A stretch of 64,000 nucleotides of DNA from Gimesia aquarii (lineage in GTDB: Bacteria > Planctomycetota > Planctomycetia > Planctomycetales > Planctomycetaceae). A model generated the notes under the pieces. That model did no database searches. It saw only the letters and a list, made by a program, of their open reading frames with translations, and was not told the origin of the DNA. The position numbers and the translations under genes are program-made. Positions 39,885-49,252 of the stretch are shown here, piece after piece; the stretch's first letter is position 1; each line of letters starts with the position of its first letter. The DNA lies in assembly GCF_007748195.1 (NCBI RefSeq), contig NZ_CP037920.1, positions 3,163,501 to 3,227,500 on the forward strand, written 5' to 3'.

Positions 39885-41411
39885 ATGGATATTGATCTGA
39901 GTGTCCGAGCACTTCTCGATGAGACATTTAATACATTTGATGACACGCTCACTCAACATAATTTCAAACCACGACTTATTGAAATTGGTGAAGTCACTTA
40001 TGTAGGTCGGGGTAATGCGCGTGTCAACGGTTTACCCAACGTGCAATCGGAAGAACTCTTACAGTTTCCCAATCATGTACTCGGTCTGGCATTAAATCTG
40101 GATATGGATGAGGTAGGTGTCGTATTGCTAGACCATAGTGATCAACTTACTGCCGGCGATGAAGTAAGGCGGACACATCGTTTGCTCGATATTCCTGTCG
40201 GAGAATCATTAATAGGTCGCGTCATTGATCCGGTGGGGCGCCCCCTTGATGGGCATGGTCCTGTTTCGGCTGCAGATCGCAGACCTTACGAACGAGAACC
40301 AGCATCGATTATCAACCGTGCACCGGTCACCGTTCCATTGCAAACAGGTTTCAAAGTGATTGACGCTTTGATTCCTATTGGGCGAGGACAACGCGAACTG
40401 ATTCTCGGCGATCGACAAACCGGAAAAACGGCCATTGCAATCGATACGATTATCAACCAGCGAAATAAAAACGTTGTATGTATTTACTGTGCCATCGGCC
40501 AACGCAATACAGCCGTTGCGAAAGTGATTGACGATTTACGAAAATATGATGCACTCGAATATACGGCTGTTGTTGTAGCTGAAAGTGATGCGCCACCGGG
40601 ACTACAGTTTGTCGCACCTTATGCCGCCACAACACTGGGTGAATACTTTATGGATCAGGGGCAAGATGTACTTGTCGTTTATGATGACCTGACTTCGCAC
40701 GCGCGCGCGTATCGCGAATTATCTCTTTTATTAAGACGTCCTCCCGGACGAGAAGCATTTCCGGGTGATATTTTCTATTTGCATTCCCGTTTGCTGGAAC
40801 GATCAACACATTTGTGTGACTCAATGGGAGGAGGTTCTTTAACCGCCTTGCCGATTGCTGAAACCGAAGCCCAAAATCTGTCTGCCTACATTCCAACAAA
40901 CCTGATCTCAATTACCGACGGTCAAATTTATCTTTCTCCGCAGTTATTTCAAAAAGGAATTCTCCCGGCTGTCGATGTCGGGCGGTCAGTCTCGCGTGTG
41001 GGAGGCAAAACACAATTATCCGCTTATCGAGCGGTCGCCGGTGACTTGCGGTTGTCTTATGCCCAGTTTGAAGAACTGGAAGCATTTTCTCGTTTCAGCA
41101 GTCGCTTAGATGAAGAAACCCTTACGACGCTCGAACGTGGTCGACGTGTTCGGGAAATATTCAAGCAGTCACAATATCAACCACTTTCCGTTCCTCAGCA
41201 AATTTCTATTTTACTGTCAATGGCGGCAGGAGTCTTTGATACAACAGGGATACCTCTGATTCGGAGCGCAGAGCAGAGGGTACAAAACATACTTGTCGAT
41301 GAATTTCCCGATGTGAGTGAGGCGATACTGGCGGGGCAAAAATTTTCTGAAGAGGATCAAAGAGAGACGATTCAATCAGCGCGTGAAATTATTCAGTCTC
41401 TTAACCAATAA
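39885..41411 (+). CDS. atpA: N-type ATPase alpha subunit
   Basis: A 508-residue regulatory subunit. The Walker A is '[15 protein letters not shown]', with '[20 protein letters not shown]', '[20 protein letters not shown]' and '[16 protein letters not shown]' as family blocks. It follows atpF after 52 bp, which leaves room for its own ribosome site but no promoter was seen. Confidence 0.95.
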   Translation: MDIDLSVRALLDETFNTFDDTLTQHNFKPRLIEIGEVTYVGRGNARVNGLPNVQSEELLQFPNHVLGLALNLDMDEVGVVLLDHSDQLTAGDEVRRTHRLLDIPVGESLIGRVIDPVGRPLDGHGPVSAADRRPYEREPASIINRAPVTVPLQTGFKVIDALIPIGRGQRELILGDRQTGKTAIAIDTIINQRNKNVVCIYCAIGQRNTAVAKVIDDLRKYDALEYTAVVVAESDAPPGLQFVAPYAATTLGEYFMDQGQDVLVVYDDLTSHARAYRELSLLLRRPPGREAFPGDIFYLHSRLLERSTHLCDSMGGGSLTALPIAETEAQNLSAYIPTNLISITDGQIYLSPQLFQKGILPAVDVGRSVSRVGGKTQLSAYRAVAGDLRLSYAQFEELEAFSRFSSRLDEETLTTLERGRRVREIFKQSQYQPLSVPQQISILLSMAAGVFDTTGIPLIRSAEQRVQNILVDEFPDVSEAILAGQKFSEEDQRETIQSAREIIQSLNQ

Positions 41412-41434
41412 ACATACTGAACCAGTAAAATAAG

Positions 41435-42319
41435 ATGCAAGACTTTGAATCATTAAAACGAAGTATTGATAGTACTAGAGATCTCGAATCAGTAGTTCGC
41501 ACGATGAAGACACTTGCCGCAGTCAGTATACGTCAATACGAACAGGCTGTAGATTCACTGACAGACTTTTCAGAAACAGTTGAGCTGGGGCTCAAAATGG
41601 TGCTCTGGGATAGTCCATTGGAGTCGCGTTTGCGAGGGCTGAAAGCCGATGGTGCAACAGGTATCATTATTTTTGGGTCTGACCAGGGTATGTGCGGACA
41701 ATTCAATGAGCAGATCGGTTCCCATGCATGGGAGCATTTTTTAAACAACACTGACAAAGGCAAGTACTTTGCCTGGATGGCTATAGGCTCACGGATTTCG
41801 AGTAAATTATTGGATTTGGGAGCGAATATCGATTTTACTTTTTCACTACCGGGGTCTGCTACAGGCATTGCACCACTGGTAATTGATATTCTGGCGCGTA
41901 TTGATCATTGGCGGAGAGAGAAAAGCTTGGATCGTATTTATATTTCTTATAATCGGCGGGTATCTGCGTCAACATATAAGCCGCATATGTTGCAACTGTT
42001 GCCTATCGATCCAGCATGTATTTTTCACCATAAAAAGAGAAAATGGTCTTCGCAAACACTCCCCATGTTTACGATGAATCGCAGTGTATTATTATCACGG
42101 CTCATTCGACAGTATCTGTTTGTTTCATTATTTCGCGCGTGTGCTGAATCACTGGCAGGAGAAAACGCCAGTCGGATCGCTTCCATGCAGGCCGCAGAAC
42201 GCAATATCAAAGAGCGACTCGTGAACCTGCAATCTGAATACAACCAACAAAGACAGACCTCCATCACAGAAGAATTGCTCGATGTCGTCACCGGGTTTGA
42301 AGCACTGAAAGATTCGTAA
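41435..42319 (+). CDS. atpG: N-type ATPase gamma subunit
   Basis: A 294-residue central shaft subunit. The N-terminal 'LKRSIDSTRDLESVVRTMKT' and the C-terminal helix 'ITEELLDVVTGFEAL' are the two ends that form the rotor coiled coil. It closes the ATPase operon. The middle is more diverged than in F-type gamma, as usual for N-ATPases. Confidence 0.9.
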   Translation: MQDFESLKRSIDSTRDLESVVRTMKTLAAVSIRQYEQAVDSLTDFSETVELGLKMVLWDSPLESRLRGLKADGATGIIIFGSDQGMCGQFNEQIGSHAWEHFLNNTDKGKYFAWMAIGSRISSKLLDLGANIDFTFSLPGSATGIAPLVIDILARIDHWRREKSLDRIYISYNRRVSASTYKPHMLQLLPIDPACIFHHKKRKWSSQTLPMFTMNRSVLLSRLIRQYLFVSLFRACAESLAGENASRIASMQAAERNIKERLVNLQSEYNQQRQTSITEELLDVVTGFEALKDS

Positions 42320-42397
42320 CGCAATTCATAATGAAAATGAAACATTAAGTATTGTATCATTTCCTGAACAAGAAAATCATTACAGGAGTTTCAAGCA

Positions 42398-42904
42398 ATG
42401 AATGAACTAAAATCATCACCACATGCCAAGGATTTTATGACAAGTTACGTTGAAGTTGTCACTCCGGAGATGCCGCTTACTCAAGTGGTTCGAATTTTAC
42501 TCAAACACCATGTTTCAAATGCACCTGTTGTAGAAATGCGTAACGAAAAAAAATATTTGGTGGGTTTCGTGTCTGAAAAAGACTGTTTGTCTGCCCTTTC
42601 CAAAGAAATCTATTTTGGAAATCCCAGCCCTCAACAGTCCGCTAAAACTATTATGACATCCCATCCCATCTGTATTACTCCTGACACAGAACTCTTCGCG
42701 ATTGTTTCTATTTTTACAAGTCACCATCTACGCCATTTACCAGTTGTGCAGGAAGGGGAGCTACTCGGTATTGTCAGTCGATGTGATATTCTGGATGCAA
42801 TGGAAAAGTATTACTCGCAACTGGTTCACAAGAGTGATCACGAACGAGAGTTACGTGATACTTCGCAGATCATGAACCTTAGATTTACAATTGATCGGAG
42901 TTGA
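42398..42904 (+). CDS. Two-CBS-domain protein
   Basis: A 168-residue protein made of two CBS domains: ~9-70 ('AKDFMTSYVEVVTPEMPLTQ', 'HHVSNAPVVEM', 'LVGFVSEKDCLSAL') and ~85-145 ('IMTSHPICITPDTELFAIV', 'HHLRHLPVVQEGELLGIVSR'). Pairs of CBS domains bind adenine nucleotides. It sits 78 bp behind atpG in the same direction and may report the energy charge for this ATPase cluster, which is inference. It converges with hypE, 43 bp away. Confidence 0.9.
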   Translation: MNELKSSPHAKDFMTSYVEVVTPEMPLTQVVRILLKHHVSNAPVVEMRNEKKYLVGFVSEKDCLSALSKEIYFGNPSPQQSAKTIMTSHPICITPDTELFAIVSIFTSHHLRHLPVVQEGELLGIVSRCDILDAMEKYYSQLVHKSDHERELRDTSQIMNLRFTIDRS

Positions 42905-42947
42905 GACCTCCACCTTGAGCATCACCGGTAACGATTCTTGATTGATA

Positions 42948-44018
42948 TTAACAGATTCTCGGGAGTGGACTTCCCAATGGATCGTCTAATGGTTGTTCCG
43001 AACCAAGTGTGCGACGAATTGTGACCGGGGTGATACCTCGGGATTTCACAATACCAATCTGTTGTGCCGTAGCGGTTTCTGGAATTGACTTTAGTATTTC
43101 AACGGCAGCTGCGCCTGCCCCTGGTTTGACGGCGATGACCATGGTACCTTCATTAGCCATATGGAGTGGGTCAAGCCCCAGTAATTCACAGACTCCGCGA
43201 ACTTCCGGTGAAACGGGAACATTTCGTTCTTCAATACTCAGGGTCAATTCGCTGGCTTCAGCCCATTCATGTAGAACTGCGGCGACTCCACCTCGGGTTG
43301 CATCTCGCATACAACGTATTTGATCACCGATTCCACTTTGTAATCGTTCAACGGACTGTAGTAGTGAACCGCAATCACTGAGAGGCAGCGGTTCCAATCC
43401 GAGTTCTTCGCGTGCTGCCAATACCGCAATTCCATGTCGACCAATTGAGCCGCTGATGATCAATTCGTCATCTACCTGCAAAGTTTCCGGACCGGATGGG
43501 ATCGGCGTGATGAGTTCTCCCACCCCAGTCGTATTAATAAATAGTCCGTCTGCGGCGCCGCGGGGAACGACCTTCGTATCGCCGGCAACAATCTTAATAC
43601 ACGTTTCTTGTGCAGCCCGAGCAATACTTTCCAGAATACGATCTAGAATCGCTAGCGGAAATCCCTCTTCTAGGATCAAGGAAAGTGTAAGCCAGAGAGG
43701 TTTTGCGCCACTGACAGTCAGGTCATTGACAGTACCAAAAACCGCGAGTGAGCCGATATCACCTCCTGGAAAAAACAGAGGTGAGACGACAAAACTGTCT
43801 GTCGTTAACGCCAATGGTCCTTCGATTTTGGGGAGCTGAGCCGCATCATTGAGGGCGATGAGATACTCATTATTCAGAGAAGCTAAAATATGCTCTTGAA
43901 TCAGTTTTCGTGAGAGCCGTCCTCCTTCACCATGAGCCAGAGTCACAAATTCGGCGTTCTTTGGTATGGAAACGGAGCAGTTCAACTGCCAGGAGGCTGG
44001 ATTGTTGTTACTTGACAT
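42948..44018 (-). CDS. hypE: Hydrogenase maturation factor HypE
   Basis: A 356-residue PurM-like ATP-dependent dehydratase that turns the carbamoyl group on its C-terminal Cys into thiocyanate for the active-site CN ligands. The N-terminal 'LAHGEGGRLSRKLIQEHIL', 'ALTTDSFVVSPLFFPGGDIG', 'VAGDTKVVPRGAADGLFINT' and the C-terminal 'PRIC' with terminal Cys are conserved. It is the last gene of the hydrogenase operon. Confidence 0.96.
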   Translation of the reverse strand: MSSNNNPASWQLNCSVSIPKNAEFVTLAHGEGGRLSRKLIQEHILASLNNEYLIALNDAAQLPKIEGPLALTTDSFVVSPLFFPGGDIGSLAVFGTVNDLTVSGAKPLWLTLSLILEEGFPLAILDRILESIARAAQETCIKIVAGDTKVVPRGAADGLFINTTGVGELITPIPSGPETLQVDDELIISGSIGRHGIAVLAAREELGLEPLPLSDCGSLLQSVERLQSGIGDQIRCMRDATRGGVAAVLHEWAEASELTLSIEERNVPVSPEVRGVCELLGLDPLHMANEGTMVIAVKPGAGAAAVEILKSIPETATAQQIGIVKSRGITPVTIRRTLGSEQPLDDPLGSPLPRIC

Positions 44019-44063
44019 GTTAATTACAAACTTTCCTGCATGATGAATCCATCTATAGTTCGG

Positions 44064-45158
44064 TTAGGGAGTGGTTGTGACACCATAACGGTAATAGGCG
44101 GCACACGCTCCTTCAGACGAGACCATAGGGGCTCCCAAAGGTGACTCAGGCGTACAATGCTTTCCGAAATGAGGACACTCGGGGGGCTTGATTTGGCCCG
44201 TCATGACTTCGAAACTCTGGCACTCATCACGTTTGATGACTGGAATCTCTGGTTTATTAAATCGCAATAGAGCATCAAACTGTTGCCACTCGGGACGCAG
44301 TTCTAATCCTCCTTTAGGTATGACACCAAAACCACGCCATGCCCGATCACAAACTTGATAGATTTCCTGTACCAGATCTTGCGCTGCCCGATTTCCGGCT
44401 GCTTGTACCGTACGCGCATAGCGATTCTCAAGCATTGCCTCGTTTGCTTCAAGTTGTTTGACACAAGCCAGAATTCCATCCAGTAAATCCAGTGGTTCGA
44501 AACCAGTTACCACAACGGGCAGTTGGTATTGATTCACAAATGATTCATACGATTCATATCCCATGACAGTACAAACATGTCCCGCTGCTAGAAATGCTTG
44601 TACGCGATTATCAGGTGCTTGTACCAGTGATTCCATCGCAGGTTGCACGCGCACGTGCGAAACAATCAGACTAAAATTCTCTAATTGATAACGGGCCGCC
44701 TGTTTGACTGCCAAAGCAGTTGCAGGCGCTGTTGTTTCAAATCCCACAGCAAAGAACACAAACTCTGTTTCAGGATGCTTCCGCGCCAATTCTACCGCAT
44801 CCGAGGGAGAATAGACAATTTGGATATGGGCTCCCGTCGCCTGAGCATCCAGTAGTGATCCATGACTACCAGGCACACGCAACATGTCACCAAAACTGGC
44901 CAGAACGATCTCCTCACGATGTGCTAGTTGACAGGCAAAATCGATAGCTGCCTGATCTGTCACACAGACGGGACAACCCGGTCCATGAATCAGTTCTACG
45001 GTTCCTTCCAACTCTGCAGCGATACCGTGCCTGAGGAGACTATGTGTCTGACCGCCGCAGACTTCCATCAAAGTCCAATGACGGGTTGTGATTCTGCGAA
45101 TTTCATCTAACAAAAGTTGTGCTGTTTGGGGATCGCGGTATTCGTCAAGATATTTCAT
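44064..45158 (-). CDS. hypD: Hydrogenase maturation factor HypD
   Basis: A 364-residue Fe-S protein that with HypC builds the Fe(CN)2CO unit. The conserved Cys sites are seen in 'MEVCGGQTHSLLRHG', 'HGPGCPVCVT', and the [4Fe-4S] region 'PPECPHFGKHC' with 'SSEGACAAYYRYG' at the C-terminus. Its ATG overlaps the hypC stop by four bases. Confidence 0.96.
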   Translation of the reverse strand: MKYLDEYRDPQTAQLLLDEIRRITTRHWTLMEVCGGQTHSLLRHGIAAELEGTVELIHGPGCPVCVTDQAAIDFACQLAHREEIVLASFGDMLRVPGSHGSLLDAQATGAHIQIVYSPSDAVELARKHPETEFVFFAVGFETTAPATALAVKQAARYQLENFSLIVSHVRVQPAMESLVQAPDNRVQAFLAAGHVCTVMGYESYESFVNQYQLPVVVTGFEPLDLLDGILACVKQLEANEAMLENRYARTVQAAGNRAAQDLVQEIYQVCDRAWRGFGVIPKGGLELRPEWQQFDALLRFNKPEIPVIKRDECQSFEVMTGQIKPPECPHFGKHCTPESPLGAPMVSSEGACAAYYRYGVTTTP

Positions 45159-45430
45159 TGTGATGCCTCTCTATCTTGCGACAACCCCGTGTGCCAGCCT
45201 TCGTCTTCACCCCATTGGGAAAGTGTTTCAAAGATACGCTCGGCCTCAATCGGATTGATGCGGCTGATGGCAATTCCGGCATGCACAACAACATAATCCC
45301 CCAGTTCCGCTTCAGTGACACATGCCATATGGACAAGGCGTCGAATTCCTTCAAATTCCACTTCCGCTTGTGCAAACGCCCCCTCTCGTTCAATCCAGCG
45401 AACGACCTTACCGGGAATTCCTAAGCACAT
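45155..45430 (-). CDS. hypC: Hydrogenase maturation chaperone HypC
   Basis: A 91-residue chaperone. The start is fixed at 45430 by the invariant 'MCLGIPGKVV', since Cys2 must be N-terminal after Met removal, so a longer frame to 45499 is not used. 'VHMACVTEAELGDYVVVHAG' is typical. It overlaps the end of hypF by 23 bases. Confidence 0.95.
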   Translation of the reverse strand: MCLGIPGKVVRWIEREGAFAQAEVEFEGIRRLVHMACVTEAELGDYVVVHAGIAISRINPIEAERIFETLSQWGEDEGWHTGLSQDREASQ

Positions 45431-47717
45431 GGGTCTGCCCTTTCCGATTTCTGCGAGAAATGGCCACAGTAAGTTGACCTGCCGCCAAGCCACCATCATT
45501 AGGAGGAATTGTACCTGGCAATCCGAGTGGTTGTCTATTTCGTGCGAATTCTTCTAACAATAACTCAACCAGACAGCGGTTCTGAAAGACGCCCCCTCCC
45601 AGAACAACGGGTAGGGGGACAAACTGACGACAGAGAAGAGCGACCGCTCGCGCCAACCCACGATGAAATCGCATTGCCATCACTGCCGGAGGTATGCCTT
45701 TATCACGGTCTCTTAAAATCTGTGAGATCAGCGGCCGCCAGTCAAGTTGAATGGGTTTGCTTCCTTGTAATGGAATCTCATAACATCCCGTTTCAGATTG
45801 ATCGCAGACCGCTTCCAGTGACATTGCCGCCTGTCCTTCAAAATCAGAGTGTTCTATTCCCAGTACCAGGGCTGCAACGCCATCAAACAGACGACCGGCA
45901 CTGGTCGTTAGAGGTGAAAGTCGCTTTGACTTGATGATTTTCAGTAGCGGTTTTATCTGTTCTCTGTTTAGTTTCAAACGGGAAGCAACGTCCATACCAG
46001 CAGCCTGTGTGACCAATGAGACAGCGATGCGCCACGGTTCGCGTATAGCACGTTCTCCGCCGGGCAAATGAAACGGTCTCAAGTGCGCCACTCTGGTATA
46101 GTTGGTAGCGGTCGATAACAAAAATTCTCCCCCCCAGATCGTGCTATCATCGCCCCAGCCAGTGCCATCAAAGGCCACACCCAAAACCTGGCGATCTAAC
46201 CAACCCTGTTCCAGCATGCCTGCAACAATATGGGCATGATGATGCCGCACCGTTTCCAGTGAAACTGATTCGCGAGCCGCCCATTGTGAAGTGAAATAAT
46301 TCGGATGGGCGTCACAGATAAATGAACTTTGTGAGACGCCGTAAAGTTGTTTCAATGACTGTAGTTGCTCTTGATACCGTTCGCAGGACGCTAAACTGTC
46401 CAAATCGCCGATGTGAGGACCGAGAATAGTTTGACGACTGTTACAAAGTGCCAACGCAGTTTTCTGATGTCCGCCTAATGCGATTTGAGAGACGCTGCTT
46501 TCCAGTTCGAGGGGCAGGGGCGCTAAGCCACGAGCTAAGCGAATTGTCACGCTTCGTCCCGCGATGCATCTCACCACGCTATCATCAATCGGACGGGTAA
46601 TGGGGCGATCATGCTCCATCCAAAGATCGGCTATCGATTTTAGTTCTGTACTGATATTTTCCCTCTGATAAGCTAACGGTTCTCCCTCCCGATTTGCGCT
46701 GGTGACGACTAACGGGAAGGAGCACTGTTGTAGCAACAACCAATGAAGAGGAGTTGTCGGTAGCATGAGCCCTAATGTATCCAAGCCTGGATTGATACTA
46801 TTTGCCAGGTTGGAATCACAGCGTGATTGTAACAGGACAATCGGAGCGGCGGGGCTGGTGAGTTCAGATCGTTCGGCTCCATCCAGATAGACCAGCGTTT
46901 CAGCTTCTACCAGCGAACTCACCATCACGGCCAATGGCTTCCCATAACGCTGTTTTCGCTGTCGTAGTTTTCTAACGGCGTCTTCTGAGGTCGCATCTAC
47001 GAGAAATTGGTAGCCACCCAATCCACGCATTGCAATAATTTGCCCCTGCTCTAACGCGGTTGCCGCAGCTTTGATTGCTTGATTCTGACAGGCAATTACT
47101 CGCCCCTTCGCATCGGTGCACCAGATATGGGGCCCACATTCCGGGCAGGCGTTGGTTTGTGCATGAAACCGTCGATCATAAGGAGACTGGTACTCTGTTT
47201 CGCAACAGTGGCACAGGGCAAAATCAGACATACTGGTTTGTGACCGTTCATAAGGCATTGATTTAATGATCGAATAGCGGGGACCACAGTTTGTGCAGCT
47301 TGTGATCGGGTAATGAAAACGGCGGTCTTCGGGTATTGCGATTTCAGAAAGACACTCCTCACAAACGGCGATATCGGGGGGGACTTGCGTCGAAAGAGGG
47401 CCTTCTGTTTCGCTCTCGATAATCTCAAATCTGGTTAACGCACTCGTCTTCAGGTGAGTTCGTTCACTTTTTTTAAGGCAAGCTCCGTTCGGCAAATGAG
47501 TGTCTAGTTCATTTTCAAACCGTTGTACAACATCTGCAGGCCCTTCGACAATCAGTTTGACACCTTGCGTTGTATTACTGATCTGACCGGCTAAATTCAA
47601 TTCTTGAGCCCAACGAGCTATCGAGGGGCGCAGACCGACTCCCTGGACACGACCGCTTAAAGTGAATTGCACGGCTACTGTTGATTTTTCTTGATTAGCG
47701 ATTGCCTGCCGGTTCAT
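45408..47717 (-). CDS. hypF: Carbamoyltransferase HypF
   Basis: A 769-residue enzyme that makes the carbamoyl adenylate donor for the cyanide ligands. Domains in order are acylphosphatase ('TLSGRVQGVGLRPSIARW'), two zinc fingers (CEEC/CTNCGPRY and CHCC/CPECGPH), YrdC ('AMRGLGGYQFLVDATSEDAV') and a Kae1-like C-terminal domain ('HHHAHIVAGMLEQGW'). ATG 47717 is chosen because the acylphosphatase domain begins soon after it. It overlaps hypB by 23 bases. Confidence 0.95.
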   Translation of the reverse strand: MNRQAIANQEKSTVAVQFTLSGRVQGVGLRPSIARWAQELNLAGQISNTTQGVKLIVEGPADVVQRFENELDTHLPNGACLKKSERTHLKTSALTRFEIIESETEGPLSTQVPPDIAVCEECLSEIAIPEDRRFHYPITSCTNCGPRYSIIKSMPYERSQTSMSDFALCHCCETEYQSPYDRRFHAQTNACPECGPHIWCTDAKGRVIACQNQAIKAAATALEQGQIIAMRGLGGYQFLVDATSEDAVRKLRQRKQRYGKPLAVMVSSLVEAETLVYLDGAERSELTSPAAPIVLLQSRCDSNLANSINPGLDTLGLMLPTTPLHWLLLQQCSFPLVVTSANREGEPLAYQRENISTELKSIADLWMEHDRPITRPIDDSVVRCIAGRSVTIRLARGLAPLPLELESSVSQIALGGHQKTALALCNSRQTILGPHIGDLDSLASCERYQEQLQSLKQLYGVSQSSFICDAHPNYFTSQWAARESVSLETVRHHHAHIVAGMLEQGWLDRQVLGVAFDGTGWGDDSTIWGGEFLLSTATNYTRVAHLRPFHLPGGERAIREPWRIAVSLVTQAAGMDVASRLKLNREQIKPLLKIIKSKRLSPLTTSAGRLFDGVAALVLGIEHSDFEGQAAMSLEAVCDQSETGCYEIPLQGSKPIQLDWRPLISQILRDRDKGIPPAVMAMRFHRGLARAVALLCRQFVPLPVVLGGGVFQNRCLVELLLEEFARNRQPLGLPGTIPPNDGGLAAGQLTVAISRRNRKGQTHVLRNSR

Positions 47718-48384
47718 GATATATCGCCAATTGCTGTTGATGTTGTTCTTCCAGAAAATTACACCAGTTCTCAATACCAGAACCATTCAAAGCACAATTC
47801 GTTAAGACTTTCAACTGGGGCTGAATACGATGGGCATCTTCTGTCACCGCTTCTACTGAAAAGGGAACGTGCGGCAGTAAGTCAAGTTTTGTAATCACCA
47901 TCGCCTGACTGGTACGGAACATTTTCGGATATTTGCCTGGTTTATCGTCTCCCTCCGTCGTGCTAATCAGTACGATGCGCAAGTGTTCTGCCAGATCGTG
48001 TGAAGCCGGGCAAACCAAATTGCCCACATTTTCAATAAATAGAAAATCGACTTCAGGATCGCCCAGCGCCTTCAGTCCGCGCTGCACAAGTGGTAATTCC
48101 AGATGACAGGCTCCCCCTGTGGTTAACTGTGCTACTGGCATGAGAGGCGACAAACGTTGTGCATCGCGATCCGTTTCAAGATCACCTACCAGCACAGCGA
48201 TACTGCGCCTGTCAGCAAAATGCCGCGCTGTTGCTTCCAGTAAGGTCGTTTTTCCCGCGCCTGGCGAGGAGAGTAGATTGACGACCAGTGTCCCTCGGCG
48301 TCCCAGTCTCTCTCGTTCTGCAGCAGCATCCGCTTTCTGATCAGATTGCACATCTCGTTGTACAACAATCGTGCGCTGGTTCAT
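47695..48384 (-). CDS. hypB: Nickel-insertion GTPase HypB
   Basis: A 229-residue GTPase with 'NLLSSPGAGKTTLLEAT' (P-loop), 'VGDLETDRDAQRL', 'FIENVGNLVCPA' and 'VITKLDLLP'. The N-terminal CxxCGC motif and His-rich nickel store found in some HypB are absent, so it relies on the metal-binding site in the GTPase dimer (Cys/His around 'TTGGACHLE'). It overlaps hypA by four bases. Confidence 0.95.
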   Translation of the reverse strand: MNQRTIVVQRDVQSDQKADAAAERERLGRRGTLVVNLLSSPGAGKTTLLEATARHFADRRSIAVLVGDLETDRDAQRLSPLMPVAQLTTGGACHLELPLVQRGLKALGDPEVDFLFIENVGNLVCPASHDLAEHLRIVLISTTEGDDKPGKYPKMFRTSQAMVITKLDLLPHVPFSVEAVTEDAHRIQPQLKVLTNCALNGSGIENWCNFLEEQHQQQLAIYHEPAGNR

Positions 48385-48752
48385 GATGCGACTCCTTCGA
48401 TTGAATTGTTCGAATTAATGGAAACGCTGATTAATTTCACTTCGTCTCCCTGAATGACTTGCACCAAGTTCGTCTGACATTTAGGACAGCGAAACTGAAA
48501 ATCAACGATTTCAAACTGATGCTTACATTCACTACAAACCGCGGTGACAGGTACCATTTCGAGTGCCAAACGGCAGTCGGAAGAAAACAGAGCAGGAACC
48601 ATGTCGTCAAACGCCATCTGAAATAAAAGTGGTTCCACACCAGACAAATCACCCACCTGTACGCGAATTTCGGTGACTTGGCCGCCGCCTTCTGCTACAA
48701 CGATTTGCCCCACTTGCCGTAATAAACTCCGGATTAGAGACCGTTCATGCAT
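48381..48752 (-). CDS. hypA: Nickel chaperone HypA
   Basis: A 123-residue protein starting with the invariant 'MHE' (His2 binds nickel), which sets the start at 48752. The zinc site is CSEC...CPKC. It delivers Ni to the hydrogenase large subunit together with HypB. It overlaps the end of the protease gene by eight bases. Confidence 0.95.
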   Translation of the reverse strand: MHERSLIRSLLRQVGQIVVAEGGGQVTEIRVQVGDLSGVEPLLFQMAFDDMVPALFSSDCRLALEMVPVTAVCSECKHQFEIVDFQFRCPKCQTNLVQVIQGDEVKLISVSINSNNSIEGVAS

Positions 48753-49227
48753 GTTGGGTCTCCGACTTTTTTGTGGGGATCGATAAATCTTGACAGATTG
48801 TTTTAGCAACCACTGTTGTTCCTGCCTTCACTGATTCAGACATTGAGTCGCCAGGCTGTGTCTGTTCGATTTCGACACCCCAAATTTGAACCAAAGTGGG
48901 AAGTCGGCCCAGTTGTTCGGCCAATGCGAGAACAGAGGGTAACGAAACATGATGTGTTCCCGACCATGTCATGGTTTCCAGTTGATCAGAGGGCCATTTC
49001 CAATGGTGGTGAGTACCAACGTCTCCCGCACCCTGGCAGGCATCGCAAATTACCAATTGTTTTATTCCCTCCAGCCAGTCCAGTAAATCATCGGGTGTTC
49101 GCGCCAGACGGACGTCAACGAACTTGCTGTCTCTATCTTGAATCTGCTTAGCAATCTCCCAACCGACTTGATCATCACCGTGGGGGCTGCCGATGCCTAT
49201 GACCAAAATCTGGGATTGATGCTTCAT
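48745..49227 (-). CDS. Hydrogenase maturation protease (HyaD/HybD family)
   Basis: A 160-residue protease that removes the C-terminal tail of the large subunit after nickel insertion. Motifs are 'VIGIGSPHGDDQVGWEI', 'LVICDACQGAGDVG', and 'VQIWGVEIEQTQPGDSMSES', typical of the group 3 branch. ATG 49227 is preferred over the frame start at 49275. It lies 25 bp downstream of the large subunit gene. Confidence 0.92.
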   Translation of the reverse strand: MKHQSQILVIGIGSPHGDDQVGWEIAKQIQDRDSKFVDVRLARTPDDLLDWLEGIKQLVICDACQGAGDVGTHHHWKWPSDQLETMTWSGTHHVSLPSVLALAEQLGRLPTLVQIWGVEIEQTQPGDSMSESVKAGTTVVAKTICQDLSIPTKKSETQHA

Positions 49228-49252
49228 CACAGTCAGACTTTCGTAAATTGAA